Below the pieces are notes generated by a model, which saw nothing but the letters and a program-made list of their open reading frames with translations, ran no database searches and was not told the DNA's origin. A stretch of 64,000 nt of DNA from Mycobacterium ahvazicum (GTDB lineage: Bacteria; Actinomycetota; Actinomycetes; Mycobacteriales; Mycobacteriaceae): assembly GCF_900176255.2 (NCBI RefSeq), contig NZ_FXEG02000002.1:1240001-1304000 (forward strand). Direction: 5' to 3'. Position 1 is the first letter of the stretch. Every line of letters starts with the position of its first letter. Positions 35,713 to 47,700 of the stretch are shown in pieces. A program made the position numbers and the translations under genes.

Positions 35713-38700
35713 ATGGCATCCAAGCACCCCCCAGTTGCGGTTGTTGGCGTCAGCGCGCTGTTTCCCGGGTCTCCCGAAGCCGAGCGCTTCTGGCGCAACA
35801 TCATCGGCGGCGTCGACCTGTTCTCCGAGGTCCCCGAGTCACACTGGCGCATTGACGACTACTACCACCCCGATCCGCATATGCCGGACAAGGTATACGC
35901 GCGTCGCGGCGGATTCTTGCCTGATGTCGACTTTTCACCAATGGATTTCGGCATTCCGCCGAACGTTATGCCCGCGACCGATACCGCCCAGCTGCTTGCA
36001 CTACGGGTCGCGCAACAAGTTTTAGAGGACGCGGCGGGTGGTGATTTTTCTCACATCGATCGCGAACGGATCAGCGTCATCCTCGGTGCCTCCGGCGGCA
36101 CGGAGCTGATCACCTACATCAGCGGCCGTCTGCACCGGCCGGTTTGGGAGCGAGGACTGCGGGCTGCCGGTCTGTCGGAGCCCGAGGTTGCCGCGTTCAG
36201 CAAAAGCGTGACGTCGAACTACGCGACCTGGCAGGAGAACACCTTCCCCGGGCTGCTCGGCAACGTGATCGCCGGGCGGATCGCCAACCGCTTCGATCTC
36301 GGCGGTACCAACTGCGTCATCGACGCGGCATGTGCCAGCTCGCTGGCAGCACTCGAAGCCGGGCTGCACGAGCTATACCTCGGCGAATCGGACATGGTGC
36401 TCGCCGGCGGAGTCGATGCCTTCAACGACATCTTCATGTACATGTGCTTCGCCAAGGTGACGGCGCTGTCGGCCAGTGGCGACTGCCGCCCCTTCTCCGA
36501 CCAGTCCGACGGCACGATGCTGGGCGAAGGACTGTCCATGTTCGCGCTCAAGCGTCTCGACGACGCCGAGCGCGAGGGCGACCGGATCTACGCGGTGATC
36601 CGGGGCATCGGCACCTCCTCGGACGGCCGGGCAAAGAGCATCTATGCGCCCAGCCCGGCTGGTCAGGCGAAGGCCCTACGGCGCGCCTATGAGGCTGCGG
36701 GCTACGGCCCGGAAACGGTCGGGCTCGTCGAAGCGCACGGCACCGGGACCAAAGCCGGGGACGCCGCCGAGTTCGAAGCGTTGCGGGAGGTCTTCAACGC
36801 GTCGGGGCGCGAGGATCGGCAGTGGTGCGCACTCGGCTCGGTCAAGTCCCAGATCGGGCACACCAAGGGTGCGGCTGGCGCGGGTGGGCTGTTCAAGGTG
36901 GTGATGGCGCTGCACCACAAGGTATTGCCGCCGACGATCAAGATCGACCGGCCGAACCCGGCCCTCGAGATCGAGCAGTCGCCGTTTTACCTTTCCACCC
37001 AGTCCAAGCCATGGCTGGCCGACAACGGTGTTCCCCGGCGTGCGTCGGTCAGCTCGTTCGGCTTCGGCGGCACCAACTTTCACGTCGCCGTCGAGGAGTA
37101 CGCGGGCACCGGAAAGCGTGCCTATCGGTTCCGCTCGTGGGATTCCGAACTGGTCGTGCTCGGCGCGCCTTCTGCGGCGGCGCTCTCCGAGCAAGCCGCT
37201 GCGCTGTCGGCATCGCTGGTCGACAGTCCGGACATGCTCAGCTGGATCGCGCGCAACACGCAAGCCGCGTACAACGCCGCGCAACCTCACCGGCTGGCTG
37301 TCGTCGCCGACAGTATTGCGACCTTGCAGACCATGCTCGACGACGTCGCGGCGAAGCTCAGCGCGGCGGATGTCCCGTCGTCGTTCGCCTCCCCGAGGGG
37401 CTACTTCTACTCGGCGCAGCGACCGGGGCCCGTCGCATTGCTGTTCCCGGGACAGGGCAGCCAGTACGTCGGCATGGGCGCCGACCTGCCGCAGCTTCAC
37501 GAGTCTGCGTTGGCGGCATGGGAGTGCGCGCGAGCTGACCGGTTGAATGCCGATCGCGATCTGCACGACGTCGTCTGGCCGAAGACGGCCTTCGCCGATG
37601 ACGAGCGCGCGCGGCAGGCGGCCGAGCTGACGAAAACCGAGTGGGCACAACCGGGTATTGGCGCGCACAGTCTGAGTCTGCTCTCGGTGATTCACTCGCT
37701 GGGCATTGCACCCGTTGCCGTCGGTGGTCACAGCTTCGGCGAAGTCACCGCGCTAAGTGCCGCAGGAGTTTTCAGCGGCGAGGTGGCGCTGCAGATTGCG
37801 CGTAAGCGCGGTGAGCTGATGGCCGAAGCGGCCACTAACAGCGACGGCGCGATGTGTGCGGTGACAGCGCCCGTCGAGCAGGTCCGCCAACTGATTGGGG
37901 AGTGGGGGCTCCCGGTTGTCATCGCGAACCACAATGCTCCCGATCAGGCTGTGCTGTCCGGGAATAGCACCGCCATCGACCACGCGGCGCAGCGGTTTGC
38001 CGCGGCGGGCATCAAGGCGCGACGCCTGGATGTCGCTACCGCATTCCATTCCGACATCGTCAGCCCGGCGGCGGTCCCATTCGGTTCATTCCTGGCCGGT
38101 GTCGCGTTCGGCATGCCCGAGGTGCCCGTCTACGCCAATGCGACAGCGCAGCCGTATGCCGGTGATGCCCAACAAATGCGGACCACGCTTGCCAACCAGA
38201 TCGCTCAGCCGGTGCGGTTCGTCGAGCAGATTCAGGCAATGTGGCGCGCCGGTGCGCGCACCTTCATCGAGGTCGGCCCCGGCGGCGTGCTGACAAATCT
38301 TGTCGGCAAGTGTCTCGCCGGCGAGGAGCACTCCGCGGTGTCGCTGGATGCCAAGGGCCGCAATGGCATTCGATCGCTGTGGATCGGATTGGCCCAACTC
38401 GTCGCCGCGGGCGTCCCGATGAATTTCGAGGACCTGTGGGCCGACTATCGCATCGGCGACGATCCGCGCAACCGCGAGAAGCCGAAGCTGACCTTGAAGA
38501 TCAACGGATCCAATTATGGACGGCCGCCAATCAGCGATGAGGCTGTGCGGCGACCGTCCGATACCGAAACAATTCTCGTCCGCAGTGGCCGCAGCAACGG
38601 GCACAGGACCGAATCGGAGTCCAAATCTATGCCATCTGAATCCATTACCCCCGTGGTCCACATCAACGGCACGCCGTCCGCGGTCCCGCCGCCGGCGCCG

Positions 38701-41700
38701 GTTGCCCCGACGGTGATGCCCGCCGCGCCCGCGGCCGCGCTCAACGGTCATGCCGCGAGCAATGGCAACGGTCATGCCGTCAGCAATGGCAATGGCAATG
38801 GCCACCTCGGTGCGTCCGCGACCGCCGTGATCGCTCCGCCTGCGCCGGTGACGATGGCGGCTCCTGCGCCTGTCGCGGCGCCCGCGGCCGCACCCGTGCT
38901 GAGTGCCGAAGCGGTGACGGAGATGATCGCAGCGGTAGGAACGCTGCGGGACGCCTTCGACAGCCTGCAACGCGTTTTGCAAGGTCTGGTGGCCCCGTCG
39001 GCGGCGACCGCGCCACTTGCTCCAATTCCGGCTACTGCCAACGGAACTGCATTGGTGACCCCGGTCGCTCCGCCTGCCCCGGCCCCGTCGGCGGCGACGG
39101 CTGCGGTGGCCCCGGTGGTTGTGTCGGTGGTGGGGGTGGATTTGGTGGGTCAGATGTTGGATGTGGTGGCGGAGAAGACGGGTTATCCCGTTGAGATGCT
39201 TGATTTGTCGATGGCGTTAGAGGCGGATTTGGGCATCGATTCGATTAAGCGGGTGGAGATTTTGTCGGGGGTGCAGGAGCGGGTTCCGGTGTTGCCTGAT
39301 GTGGAGACTGGGGCGATGGCGTCGTTGGGGACGTTGCAGGAGATTGTTGATTATCTGCAGTCGCTGATGGCCCCCGTCGCCCACACTGGCGCCCCACCGA
39401 TGCATGCCCCACCGCCGGTCCCTGCCATCTCCAGCGGCGCCATGGCGGGTGACCGCCTCCCTTTTGAGTTAGCCGGAGTAGCGATCGCGCGCCACGCGGT
39501 GCGCGCAATCGCTGCTCCGGCAAGCGGAATGGCGATGCCGGGCCTCTACAATGCCGCCAACGTGGAGATTGTCGCCGCCGCACCGGGCGTCGGTGAGGCC
39601 CTGGCCGGCCTCCTTCGCGACCACGGGATCAGCGCCACCACCGTTAACCAGCCGAGCGCCAGCGCCGAGGCCGTGATCCACCTCGGCGGGCTGCAGCAGA
39701 CAACCAGCCGGGAAGACTTGCTGGCCCTCAACCGCGCGGTCTTCGCCGATGCACAACGCATCGCCGCGCGATATGAAGAACACGGCGGCGTCTTCGTCAC
39801 CGTTGCGGATACCGGCGGCACCTTCGGTCTGCTCACCGAGCCGGGCTCGCGCGCATGGGCCGGCGGCATCGGCGCCCTGGCCAAGACAGCCGCGCAGGAA
39901 TGGCCCAGGGCACAAGTCAAGGCCATCGACATCGCGGCCGCACAGCTTGCCCCGACCGCCATCGCCGAGCACATCGCGCAGGAGATATTGGCGGGTGGGG
40001 CCGAATTGGAAGTCGGTCTGGGCAGCGCGCACGGACGAGTCACGGTGGTCGCCGACGCGGCGCCGGTGGCCACCCACACCCGTCGCATCGACCAGCGTGA
40101 CGTCATTGTCGTCTCGGGTGGCGGCCGCGGAGTGACCGCCGCGTCGGTGATCGCGCTGGCGGAACAGACTCGGGCCAGCTTCGTGCTGATCGGGCGCACC
40201 GAACTCGGCGACGAACCAGCCGCCGCGCGGGGGCTGACATCCGACGCCGAACTCAAGCGCGCCTTGCTGACTGGCGCTGCGGCACAAGGACTTAAGCTGA
40301 CGCCCAAGCAGCTCGAACAACAGGTGCAGCGCATCCTGGCCGATCGCGAGGTGCGCGCCACGCTTGCTGCCCTATCCGCCGCCGGCTCGCGGGTCCGCTA
40401 CGCCACGGCCGATGTGCGCGATGCGTCTCAACTCGGCGCGCTGCTTGACCGCGTGCGCGCCGACTTCGGGCCCATCACCGGGTTGGTCCACGGCGCCGGT
40501 GTATTGGCCGACGCGCCTTTGCACAAGAAGACCCTGGACGGATACGACCGTGTCTTCGAGACGAAGGTCGGCGGTCTGTGCGCCCTGCTCGACGCGACAG
40601 CCGGTGACTCGCTGAAGCTGGTCTGCCTGTTCTCGTCGGTGGCAGCACGCAGCGGCAACGTCGGCCAAAGCGACTACGCCATGGCCAACGAGATACTCAA
40701 CAAGGTCGCCCTGGCCGAACAGGCCCGCCGCGGTCCCGGCTGCCTTGTTCGCGCATTAGGCTGGGGCCCTTGGGATTCGGGTATGGTGACGCCCGGTCTC
40801 AAGGCGATGTTCGAGTCCCGGGGAATCTCTTTGATCCCGCTTGCCGACGGTGCCCACGCATTCGTCTCCGACGTGCTGGACGGGCAGACGGCCAGTCCGG
40901 AGGTGATCCTCGGAGACGGCGTATTGGCAGGTGTGCCAACCCATCCGGTGTCCGCCGAGGGCCGGGTCGCGCGTGTGGTGGCCCAGGCCGCCCGCCAACC
41001 GTATCTGGCCGACCACCGCATCCAGGGCAACGTGGTCCTGCCCATCGTGCAGGCGCTGGAATGGTTTGTGCGGATGGCGCAGGCGTGCCGCCCAGGCCAG
41101 CGTGTGGATCGCGTCGTCGACCTGCGGGTGCTGCGCGGCGTGACGCTGTCCGAGTTCGACCAACGCGGGGACGCACTGCTGGTGCGTTGCGCGTCGATCG
41201 ATGGTCACCCACATCGGCTGGCGTGCACGTTGTCCGACGCTTCCGGATCGAACGCCTACTATTCCGCGACGCTCGAAATAGGCAGGGGCTCAACGGCGGT
41301 GCCGACTCTGGCTAGCGCGCCGGCCGGCGGCAAACAGCTCAACCGCGATACCTGCTACACCAACGGTGCGCTCTTCCACGGTCCCGCCTTCCAGGTCCTC
41401 GAGGGCGTCGACTGCCAGACGTCGTCCGCCACGGCCCCCTTGTACGGGCTCTCGGTGGCGGGTTGGGCGGGGGAAGGCTGGGCGACCGATCCGGCCGCGC
41501 TCGACGGCTGCCTGCAAGCGGCACTGGTGTGGAGCTTTGAACAGCTCGGGGCCAAGGTGCTGCCGCTGCGGGTGGGCGAGATCGTGCGCTACCGAGCCGG
41601 TGCGCTCGGCGATGGGCTGCGCTGCGTGCTCTCCAATGGCGCGGCGAAAAACAGCCGAACCGTCTGCGACCTGGACCTCGTTGACGCGGACAATCACGTG

Positions 41701-41745
41701 GTTGTCAGCATCAAGCGGCTTGAGATGTACCCCTACGGCAGCTGA
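35713..41745 (+). CDS. pfaA: PfaA-like megasynthase: KS-AT-ACP-KR-DH
   Basis: 2010 residues. KS about 5-460 with Cys207 (DAACASSL), His342 (EAHGTGTKAGD) and His383 (GHTKGAAGAGG). AT about 570-880 with Ser674 (GGHSFGE). Ala/Pro/Asn-Gly linker about 960-1135. One ACP about 1137-1217 with the PUFA-type LGIDSIKRVEIL (Ser1177). KR with VVSGGGRGVTA near 1470 and Tyr1655 (QSDYAMANEILN). C-terminal PKS-type DH with His1768 (HRIQGNVVLP) and Asp1931 (DGCLQ). This is the subunit order of PfaA/Pfa2, but known PfaA proteins carry several tandem ACPs. It should load malonyl-CoA and run ketoreduction and part of dehydration. The ATG follows AAAGGTGA. The ACP segment has codon use unlike its flanks. Confidence 0.93.
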   Translation: MASKHPPVAVVGVSALFPGSPEAERFWRNIIGGVDLFSEVPESHWRIDDYYHPDPHMPDKVYARRGGFLPDVDFSPMDFGIPPNVMPATDTAQLLALRVAQQVLEDAAGGDFSHIDRERISVILGASGGTELITYISGRLHRPVWERGLRAAGLSEPEVAAFSKSVTSNYATWQENTFPGLLGNVIAGRIANRFDLGGTNCVIDAACASSLAALEAGLHELYLGESDMVLAGGVDAFNDIFMYMCFAKVTALSASGDCRPFSDQSDGTMLGEGLSMFALKRLDDAEREGDRIYAVIRGIGTSSDGRAKSIYAPSPAGQAKALRRAYEAAGYGPETVGLVEAHGTGTKAGDAAEFEALREVFNASGREDRQWCALGSVKSQIGHTKGAAGAGGLFKVVMALHHKVLPPTIKIDRPNPALEIEQSPFYLSTQSKPWLADNGVPRRASVSSFGFGGTNFHVAVEEYAGTGKRAYRFRSWDSELVVLGAPSAAALSEQAAALSASLVDSPDMLSWIARNTQAAYNAAQPHRLAVVADSIATLQTMLDDVAAKLSAADVPSSFASPRGYFYSAQRPGPVALLFPGQGSQYVGMGADLPQLHESALAAWECARADRLNADRDLHDVVWPKTAFADDERARQAAELTKTEWAQPGIGAHSLSLLSVIHSLGIAPVAVGGHSFGEVTALSAAGVFSGEVALQIARKRGELMAEAATNSDGAMCAVTAPVEQVRQLIGEWGLPVVIANHNAPDQAVLSGNSTAIDHAAQRFAAAGIKARRLDVATAFHSDIVSPAAVPFGSFLAGVAFGMPEVPVYANATAQPYAGDAQQMRTTLANQIAQPVRFVEQIQAMWRAGARTFIEVGPGGVLTNLVGKCLAGEEHSAVSLDAKGRNGIRSLWIGLAQLVAAGVPMNFEDLWADYRIGDDPRNREKPKLTLKINGSNYGRPPISDEAVRRPSDTETILVRSGRSNGHRTESESKSMPSESITPVVHINGTPSAVPPPAPVAPTVMPAAPAAALNGHAASNGNGHAVSNGNGNGHLGASATAVIAPPAPVTMAAPAPVAAPAAAPVLSAEAVTEMIAAVGTLRDAFDSLQRVLQGLVAPSAATAPLAPIPATANGTALVTPVAPPAPAPSAATAAVAPVVVSVVGVDLVGQMLDVVAEKTGYPVEMLDLSMALEADLGIDSIKRVEILSGVQERVPVLPDVETGAMASLGTLQEIVDYLQSLMAPVAHTGAPPMHAPPPVPAISSGAMAGDRLPFELAGVAIARHAVRAIAAPASGMAMPGLYNAANVEIVAAAPGVGEALAGLLRDHGISATTVNQPSASAEAVIHLGGLQQTTSREDLLALNRAVFADAQRIAARYEEHGGVFVTVADTGGTFGLLTEPGSRAWAGGIGALAKTAAQEWPRAQVKAIDIAAAQLAPTAIAEHIAQEILAGGAELEVGLGSAHGRVTVVADAAPVATHTRRIDQRDVIVVSGGGRGVTAASVIALAEQTRASFVLIGRTELGDEPAAARGLTSDAELKRALLTGAAAQGLKLTPKQLEQQVQRILADREVRATLAALSAAGSRVRYATADVRDASQLGALLDRVRADFGPITGLVHGAGVLADAPLHKKTLDGYDRVFETKVGGLCALLDATAGDSLKLVCLFSSVAARSGNVGQSDYAMANEILNKVALAEQARRGPGCLVRALGWGPWDSGMVTPGLKAMFESRGISLIPLADGAHAFVSDVLDGQTASPEVILGDGVLAGVPTHPVSAEGRVARVVAQAARQPYLADHRIQGNVVLPIVQALEWFVRMAQACRPGQRVDRVVDLRVLRGVTLSEFDQRGDALLVRCASIDGHPHRLACTLSDASGSNAYYSATLEIGRGSTAVPTLASAPAGGKQLNRDTCYTNGALFHGPAFQVLEGVDCQTSSATAPLYGLSVAGWAGEGWATDPAALDGCLQAALVWSFEQLGAKVLPLRVGEIVRYRAGALGDGLRCVLSNGAAKNSRTVCDLDLVDADNHVVVSIKRLEMYPYGS
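39107..39363 (+). other. Compositionally anomalous ACP segment within the pfaA-like gene
   Basis: Across 39121-39360 only 3 of 80 codons end in C (CCC, GGC, ATC); G- and T-ending codons dominate. Leu is nearly always TTG, Asp always GAT, Val mostly GTG. On both sides C-ending codons are frequent. An 18-base direct repeat GGCCCCGTCGGCGGCGAC occurs just upstream at 38991-39008 and 39081-39098. This fits recombination or gene conversion in the ACP region. Confidence 0.8.
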
Positions 41746-41771
41746 TCTCAACCGAAAGCCGCGGAGTCGTC

Positions 41772-44700
41772 TTGAAATTTGAACCCATCGCGATCGTCGG
41801 CCAGGGCTGCGTTCTGCCCGGCGGCCTGAGTCCCGACGGGCTGTGGGACACGGTGCGTGCGGGCCGCGACGCGCTCGGCTCGGCGCCGCCCGGCTACTGG
41901 GGCGTATCGGCTGAGCACATCCTGCGCGACCCGAAGAACTCCGCCTTCCTGGACCACACCTGGTCGGACCGAGGTGGATATGTGCGTGGCTTCGATCAGG
42001 CTTTCGCGCCTCGGGACCTTCTCCTCGACGCCGCGGCGCTCGATGGTCTCGATCCGCTGTACCTCTGGGCCATCGAGGCGGCCCGGCAGGCCATTGCGGG
42101 GGCGGGCTGGCGTGCCGGCGAAGTCCCGGGCTCGGCCGGGGTGGTCCTCGGAAACTTGAGCTATCCGACCAAGACGATGACAGACCTGGCTGAAAAGGTC
42201 TGGCGCGGAACAGCACACAGGATCGATTGGCGTAACCGGTTCATGTCCGGCCTGCCCGCTCATCTCATCGCGAACGCGCTCGGCCTCACCGGGGGTGCCA
42301 CCGCCCTCGACGCCGCGTGCGCTTCATCGTTGTACGCCATCAAGCTCGCCTGCGACCGGCTGCACGACCGTACCGCGGATGTGATGCTGGCCGGCGGTGT
42401 CAACGGGGCCAGTGATCTGCTGTTACACGTCGGCTTCAGCGCGCTGCAGGCGCTGAGCCGGTCCGGCAGGTCGCGCCCGTTCCATCAGGACGCCGACGGT
42501 TTGGTGCCGGCCGAAGGCGCGGCGATTCTGGTGCTGCGCCGGCTGGAGGACGCGATCGCCGACGGTGACACCATATTGGGCGTCATCAGGGCGGTCGGCC
42601 TCGGCAACGACGGCCGCGGACGCGGTCTGCTGGTGCCCTCGCAGGAGGGGCAAGAACGCGCGATGCGGCTCGCCTACGAGATGGCCGAGCTCGAGCCGCA
42701 GGACATCTCCCTGATCGAGTGCCATGCCACCGGAACCGCCCGGGGCGATCTGACCGAATTGATGAGCATGGCGCGCATTTTCGACGGAATGACGAACGTG
42801 CCGATCGGATCGCTGAAATCCAATCTCGGCCACTCCATCACGGCATCCGGTGCCGCTGGAGCCATCAAGGTGCTCGCGGCGATGCGGGCACGAATCCGGC
42901 CCCCGACGCTGCACGTGGACGATCCACTGCCGTTTATCGCCGACTCCCCGTTCCGGCTGCTCACCGAAGCAGAAACCTGGCATTGTGTCGGGCCACGTCG
43001 CGCCGCGATCAACAACTTCGGCTTCGGCGGCAACAATGCCCACCTGTTGCTGGAAGAATGGGTCCAACCTGCCAACAAGCACCTCGCCCGTCCACAATGG
43101 CCGGTGACCGTGACCGGAGCCGACGCTGACATCGCGATCGTCGGGCTGGGACTGCTGGTGGGCGATGGACACGAAACCCTCTCGGTAGCCGATCATCTGG
43201 TGAAGAATCAGCCGATTCCCCGCCGCGATGACAGCGGTGCGGTACGGGCGCGGATGTCCGAGGTCTGCCTCGACCTTACTCAGACACGTTTCCCCCCAAC
43301 CGATCTCAAGCAGACCCTGCCCCAGCAAATCGCCCTTCTCGGTGCGGCGATGAATGTCGGTGGTCTGATCAAAGATCTCCCGCCCGACACCACGAGCGTT
43401 ATCGTCGGGATGGGCTGTGACGCCGAGGTGACACGACTCGGGGTGCGTTGGCGGCTGGCCGGCGAGATCGATGACCCGGATCTGCTGGCGCCGGCGCGCG
43501 ACGCGGTGGCGCAGGGATGGACCGCCGCCGGGGTGGTCGGCGCGATGCCCAACGTTGTGGCCAACCGGTTGAACAGCCAATTCGACCTTCGCGGACCGAG
43601 TTTCACGGTATCGCGCGAGGAGCTTTCCGGCACCACGGCATTGGAGATGGCCGCCCGCGCATTACGGGCCGGCGAGATCGACGCGGCAGTCGTGGGGGCG
43701 GTGGACCTCAGCTGCGAACCCGTGCACGAAGCGGCGGCCCGGGAGCTGTTGGGATCCGGTGAGCAGATATCCGGTGACGCCGCCGTCGTACTCGTCCTCA
43801 AACGCGCCGACGATGCACACCGTGACGAAGACACGGTTCTTGCCACTGTGTCCGCGGGCCGAGGACCGAGCGGCGATTGCCTTCGGTTGGGCACCGCACC
43901 CGGCGCAACGGACCTCTCGCCCCTACTTGGGCACGCCCACGCCGCATCCGGGCTGCTGCACGTCGCCGCCGGTGTGATCTACGGCTTTCTCGGCGTACGT
44001 CCCGACGGCACGCAATGGTCTTCGCGGCGGCGAGAAGTCGCCATCGCCCTCGACGCGCTGGCCGGCCAGGAACAGCAAATCGTGCTGGTGGCAACGCCCG
44101 TCGACCAGCATGACGCCAGCGCGCTCGACGCACACCGGACCGAGACGGGATCCGGGTCGGGAAAGTCGACCTGGCTGCGATTCCCCGGTCATCTTCCCGA
44201 CGTCCTGCTACCTAAGAACGTTGTTGACGTCGAACAGGATTCACGCTTTATCACCAGTAGAGGGGAGCAGCGCATGGCAACACACCTCCCGGTTCCCCCG
44301 GTTCTGCCCAAGGCGCAGCAGGCGTTGGTGCGGGTGCCGCTCGGCGCGGCGCTGACCGCCAGGACGCCACCAGAGCCGCTGACGGTTGTCTACGACCGCG
44401 GCACGCACCCGGCCGCCACTGGGGACAGCGTCCGCAACGGCTCTGGCCACAACGATTCCACGTCGACTGCGCGCAACGGCGACACGGTCTCGAAGCCATT
44501 GGCGCCCAAAGAGATCGACAAGCCGCCCCTGGCTGGTGCCTGCAGGGCGGTTCAGCCGGTCCGGCCCGCGGAAAAGCACGTTCCGGCGCCTACACCCAAG
44601 CGCGCGCCGGTAGGTCTCGCGCTCGACAAGGACGGTCTGCGGGTGCACGCGTCGGGGAAGATCTCCGACATCTATGGCCAGGCGTTCACGGTGCAAGACA

Positions 44701-47700
44701 ATTACCTTCGTCAGGTCCGGATGCCGGAACCGCCGCTGCTGCTGGCGGATCGCCTCCTGGGCATCGACGCCGAGCCGGGCCGCAACGGTACCGGAACCCT
44801 GTGGACCGAAACCGATGTCACCTCCGATGCGTGGTATCTCGATCAGGGCCGGATGCCCGCGGGCGTCATGATCGAGGCCGGGCAGGCCGACCTGATGCTC
44901 ATCTCATGGATGGGCGCCGATTTCGCCAACAAGGGTGACCGGGTGTACCGCCTGCTGGGCTGTGAGGTGACCTACCTGGGCGGACTACCCGAAATCGGCG
45001 ACACCCTGCGATTCGACATCCACGTCGACGGCCACGCCCGGCAAGGCGACATCCGCATCTTCTTCTTCCACTACGACTGCGCGATCGACGGTGTCGAGCG
45101 CATGTCGATGCGCAACGGCCAGGCCGGATTCTTCTCCGACGAAGAGCTGGCCTCCTCCGGCGGGATCCTCTGGCGTCCCGAGGACGAGACCGTCGACGGC
45201 CCGATGGAACCGGCGCCGTCGCCGACGTCGCGGACCTCGCTGTCCCGCGCCGACCTGGAGGCAATGTCGGGCGGTGAGATTTGGCGCACATTCGGCCAGG
45301 GGTTCGAACGTGCGGCCAGCCACACCCGCACGCCCAGCATCGGCGGCGGCGACATGTTGTTCGTAGACGAGGTCGTCCAGCTGGATCTATCCGGCGGCCC
45401 GTGGGGGCGCGGCTACCTGCGGGCGGCCGCGCACATCGATCCCGAAAAGTGGTACTTCGCAGGACACTTCAAGAACGACCCGTGTATGCCCGGCACGCTC
45501 ATGTTCGAAGCGACCATGCAGACCATGGCCATCTACATGACCGCGCTCGGGATGACGCTGGAATGCGACGGTTGGCGCTTCGAACCCGTGCCTTTCGAGA
45601 CCTATAAGTTGTCGTGCCGGGGTCAGGTCACACCGCAATCGCGCGAACTCGTTTACGAGGTGTTCGTACGTGAGGTGCTCGCCGGGCCCGAGCCGACGTT
45701 GTTCGCCGACCTGCTGTGCACCGTCGACGGGTTGCCGGCGTTCCACTGTCGCCGGATGGGTCTGAAGCTCTCGCCCGGCTGGCCGATGGATCTGGGCGCC
45801 AAGGAGTTGGTCGGACACGTCGAACCCAAACCAGTCGCCGAGGTCGACGGCTTCGCGTTCGACTACCAAGCGATGCTGGCAAGCGCTATCGCCAAGCCTT
45901 CCTTGGCGTTCGGCCCGCTGTTCGAGAAGTTCGACTCCCATCGCAAGGTGGCCAGGCTGCCCGGCCCGCCTTACCACTTCATGTCCAGGGTCACCGAGCT
46001 GGTCGGTGAGACCGGCGTCGTGAAGGCCGGTGCGGAAGTCGTCGTGGAGTACGAAGTACCCAGCGATGCTTGGTATTTCGCGGTGAACGGGACGCCGACG
46101 ATGCCCAACGCGGTGCTGATGGAGGTCGCCCTGCAGCCCTGCGGTTGGCTGGCCAGCTACGTCGGCTGCCCGTTGAACAGCGAGAAGGATCTTTACTTCC
46201 GCAACCTCGATGGCACCGGCCGGCAGCACCGCGAGGTCACACCGTCGACCGGAACCCTGCGGACCAAGGTCTGTTTGAAGAGCATCGCCCAGGCGGGCGG
46301 AACCATCATCGTGACCTTCGACGGTCAGATTCACGCCGACGAGGGTCCCGTCTACACCTTCGACACGGTCTTCGGATACTTCGGCCGCGAAGCGTTGCAA
46401 CAGCAGGTGGGGCTCCCGGTTACCGACGAGCAGCGCGCCGTCGCGCAGCGCCCATGCGACGCACCGGTCATCGACCTTTGCGCGCGCCCGCACGAGTTCT
46501 TCGGTCCCGGAGCGCGATTGGCCGATCCGATGCTGTTGATGATCGACCGGGTGACGGGACGATGGCCAACCGACGGCGAGGCCGGCCTCGGTCGGTGGCG
46601 CGCCGTCAAGGACGTCGACCCGGCGGAGTGGTACTTCAAGGCCCACTTCTATCAGGATCCGGTGCAGCCCGGTTCGTTGGGCATCGAAATGATGTTGCAG
46701 CTCCTGCAATTCGCGATGCTGGACCACGGGCTGGGCACAGAGGCGGGACCCTCGGCTCGCTTCGAGCCGGTCGCGCTGGGCGATGCGATCACCTGGCGCT
46801 ATCGCGGACAGATCGTACCGACGAACAAACAGATCTCCTCCGAGCTCGAGATCACCCGCATCGCCCGCGACGAGGGTGATGTTCCGGGCATTCTGGCCGT
46901 GGCCGACGCCTCGCTGTGGGTGGACGGCAAGCGGATCTACAGCGCGACCAACCTCGGCATGCGCATCACACGCCATGTGCCGCAAGGACAATCGGAACCG
47001 CAGCTCGGCTCGTCGACGACGTCACCCACCCTACCCGCCACGGCCACGGTGCCAACGTCCGCGACGGCGCAGGCCACGACGGTGGAGACGACCATCGATC
47101 CCGCCGCCGACAGCTGGATCACCGACCACTGCCCGACGTATGTCATTCCGTCGCTGCCGATGATGTCGGTGCTGGATCTGTTGGCGCAGGCGGTCAGCCG
47201 CGCCGCGGGCACGGCCAAAGTGGTCGAGGTCACCGACCTGCGGGTGGTTCGCTGGATCATCGTCGATTCACCCAAGCGGCTGCGGGCGATCGTCGTGCCC
47301 GTCGGACCCGGACGTTTCGAGGGCCGGCTCGAGGTGTGGCGAGACGCCCCGAAAGCGGCGTTGTCGCGCTGGGAAACTCACGCCCACGCCACGATCGTCA
47401 CCGCGGAGCAGTACGCCGGCGAACCGGCGACTCCGGCCGAGTTGACCGGGGCGGTGCCCTTCGCCACCCCGTACGCCACCAGTGCGGTGTTCCACGGACC
47501 CGCATTCGCCACGCTGACCGACGGCGCCCGGATAGCACGCAACGGGTCGTCCGGGACGCTTGCGGTCGAGCTGTGCAAGGTTCCGGCGGGCCTGCAGCAG
47601 CCGGGACTCCTCGACGGTGCGCTGCATATAGTTCCCCACGCCGCGATGAGCGTATGGACCACGGACAGTTGTGCGGTCGAGTCGTATGCGGACGCGGCGG

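Noticed and set aside
36219..36551. Antisense frames within the Pfa and PKS genes as small regulatory proteins
   Set aside because: All lie opposite intact KS/AT/DH coding motifs and show no independent start signals.
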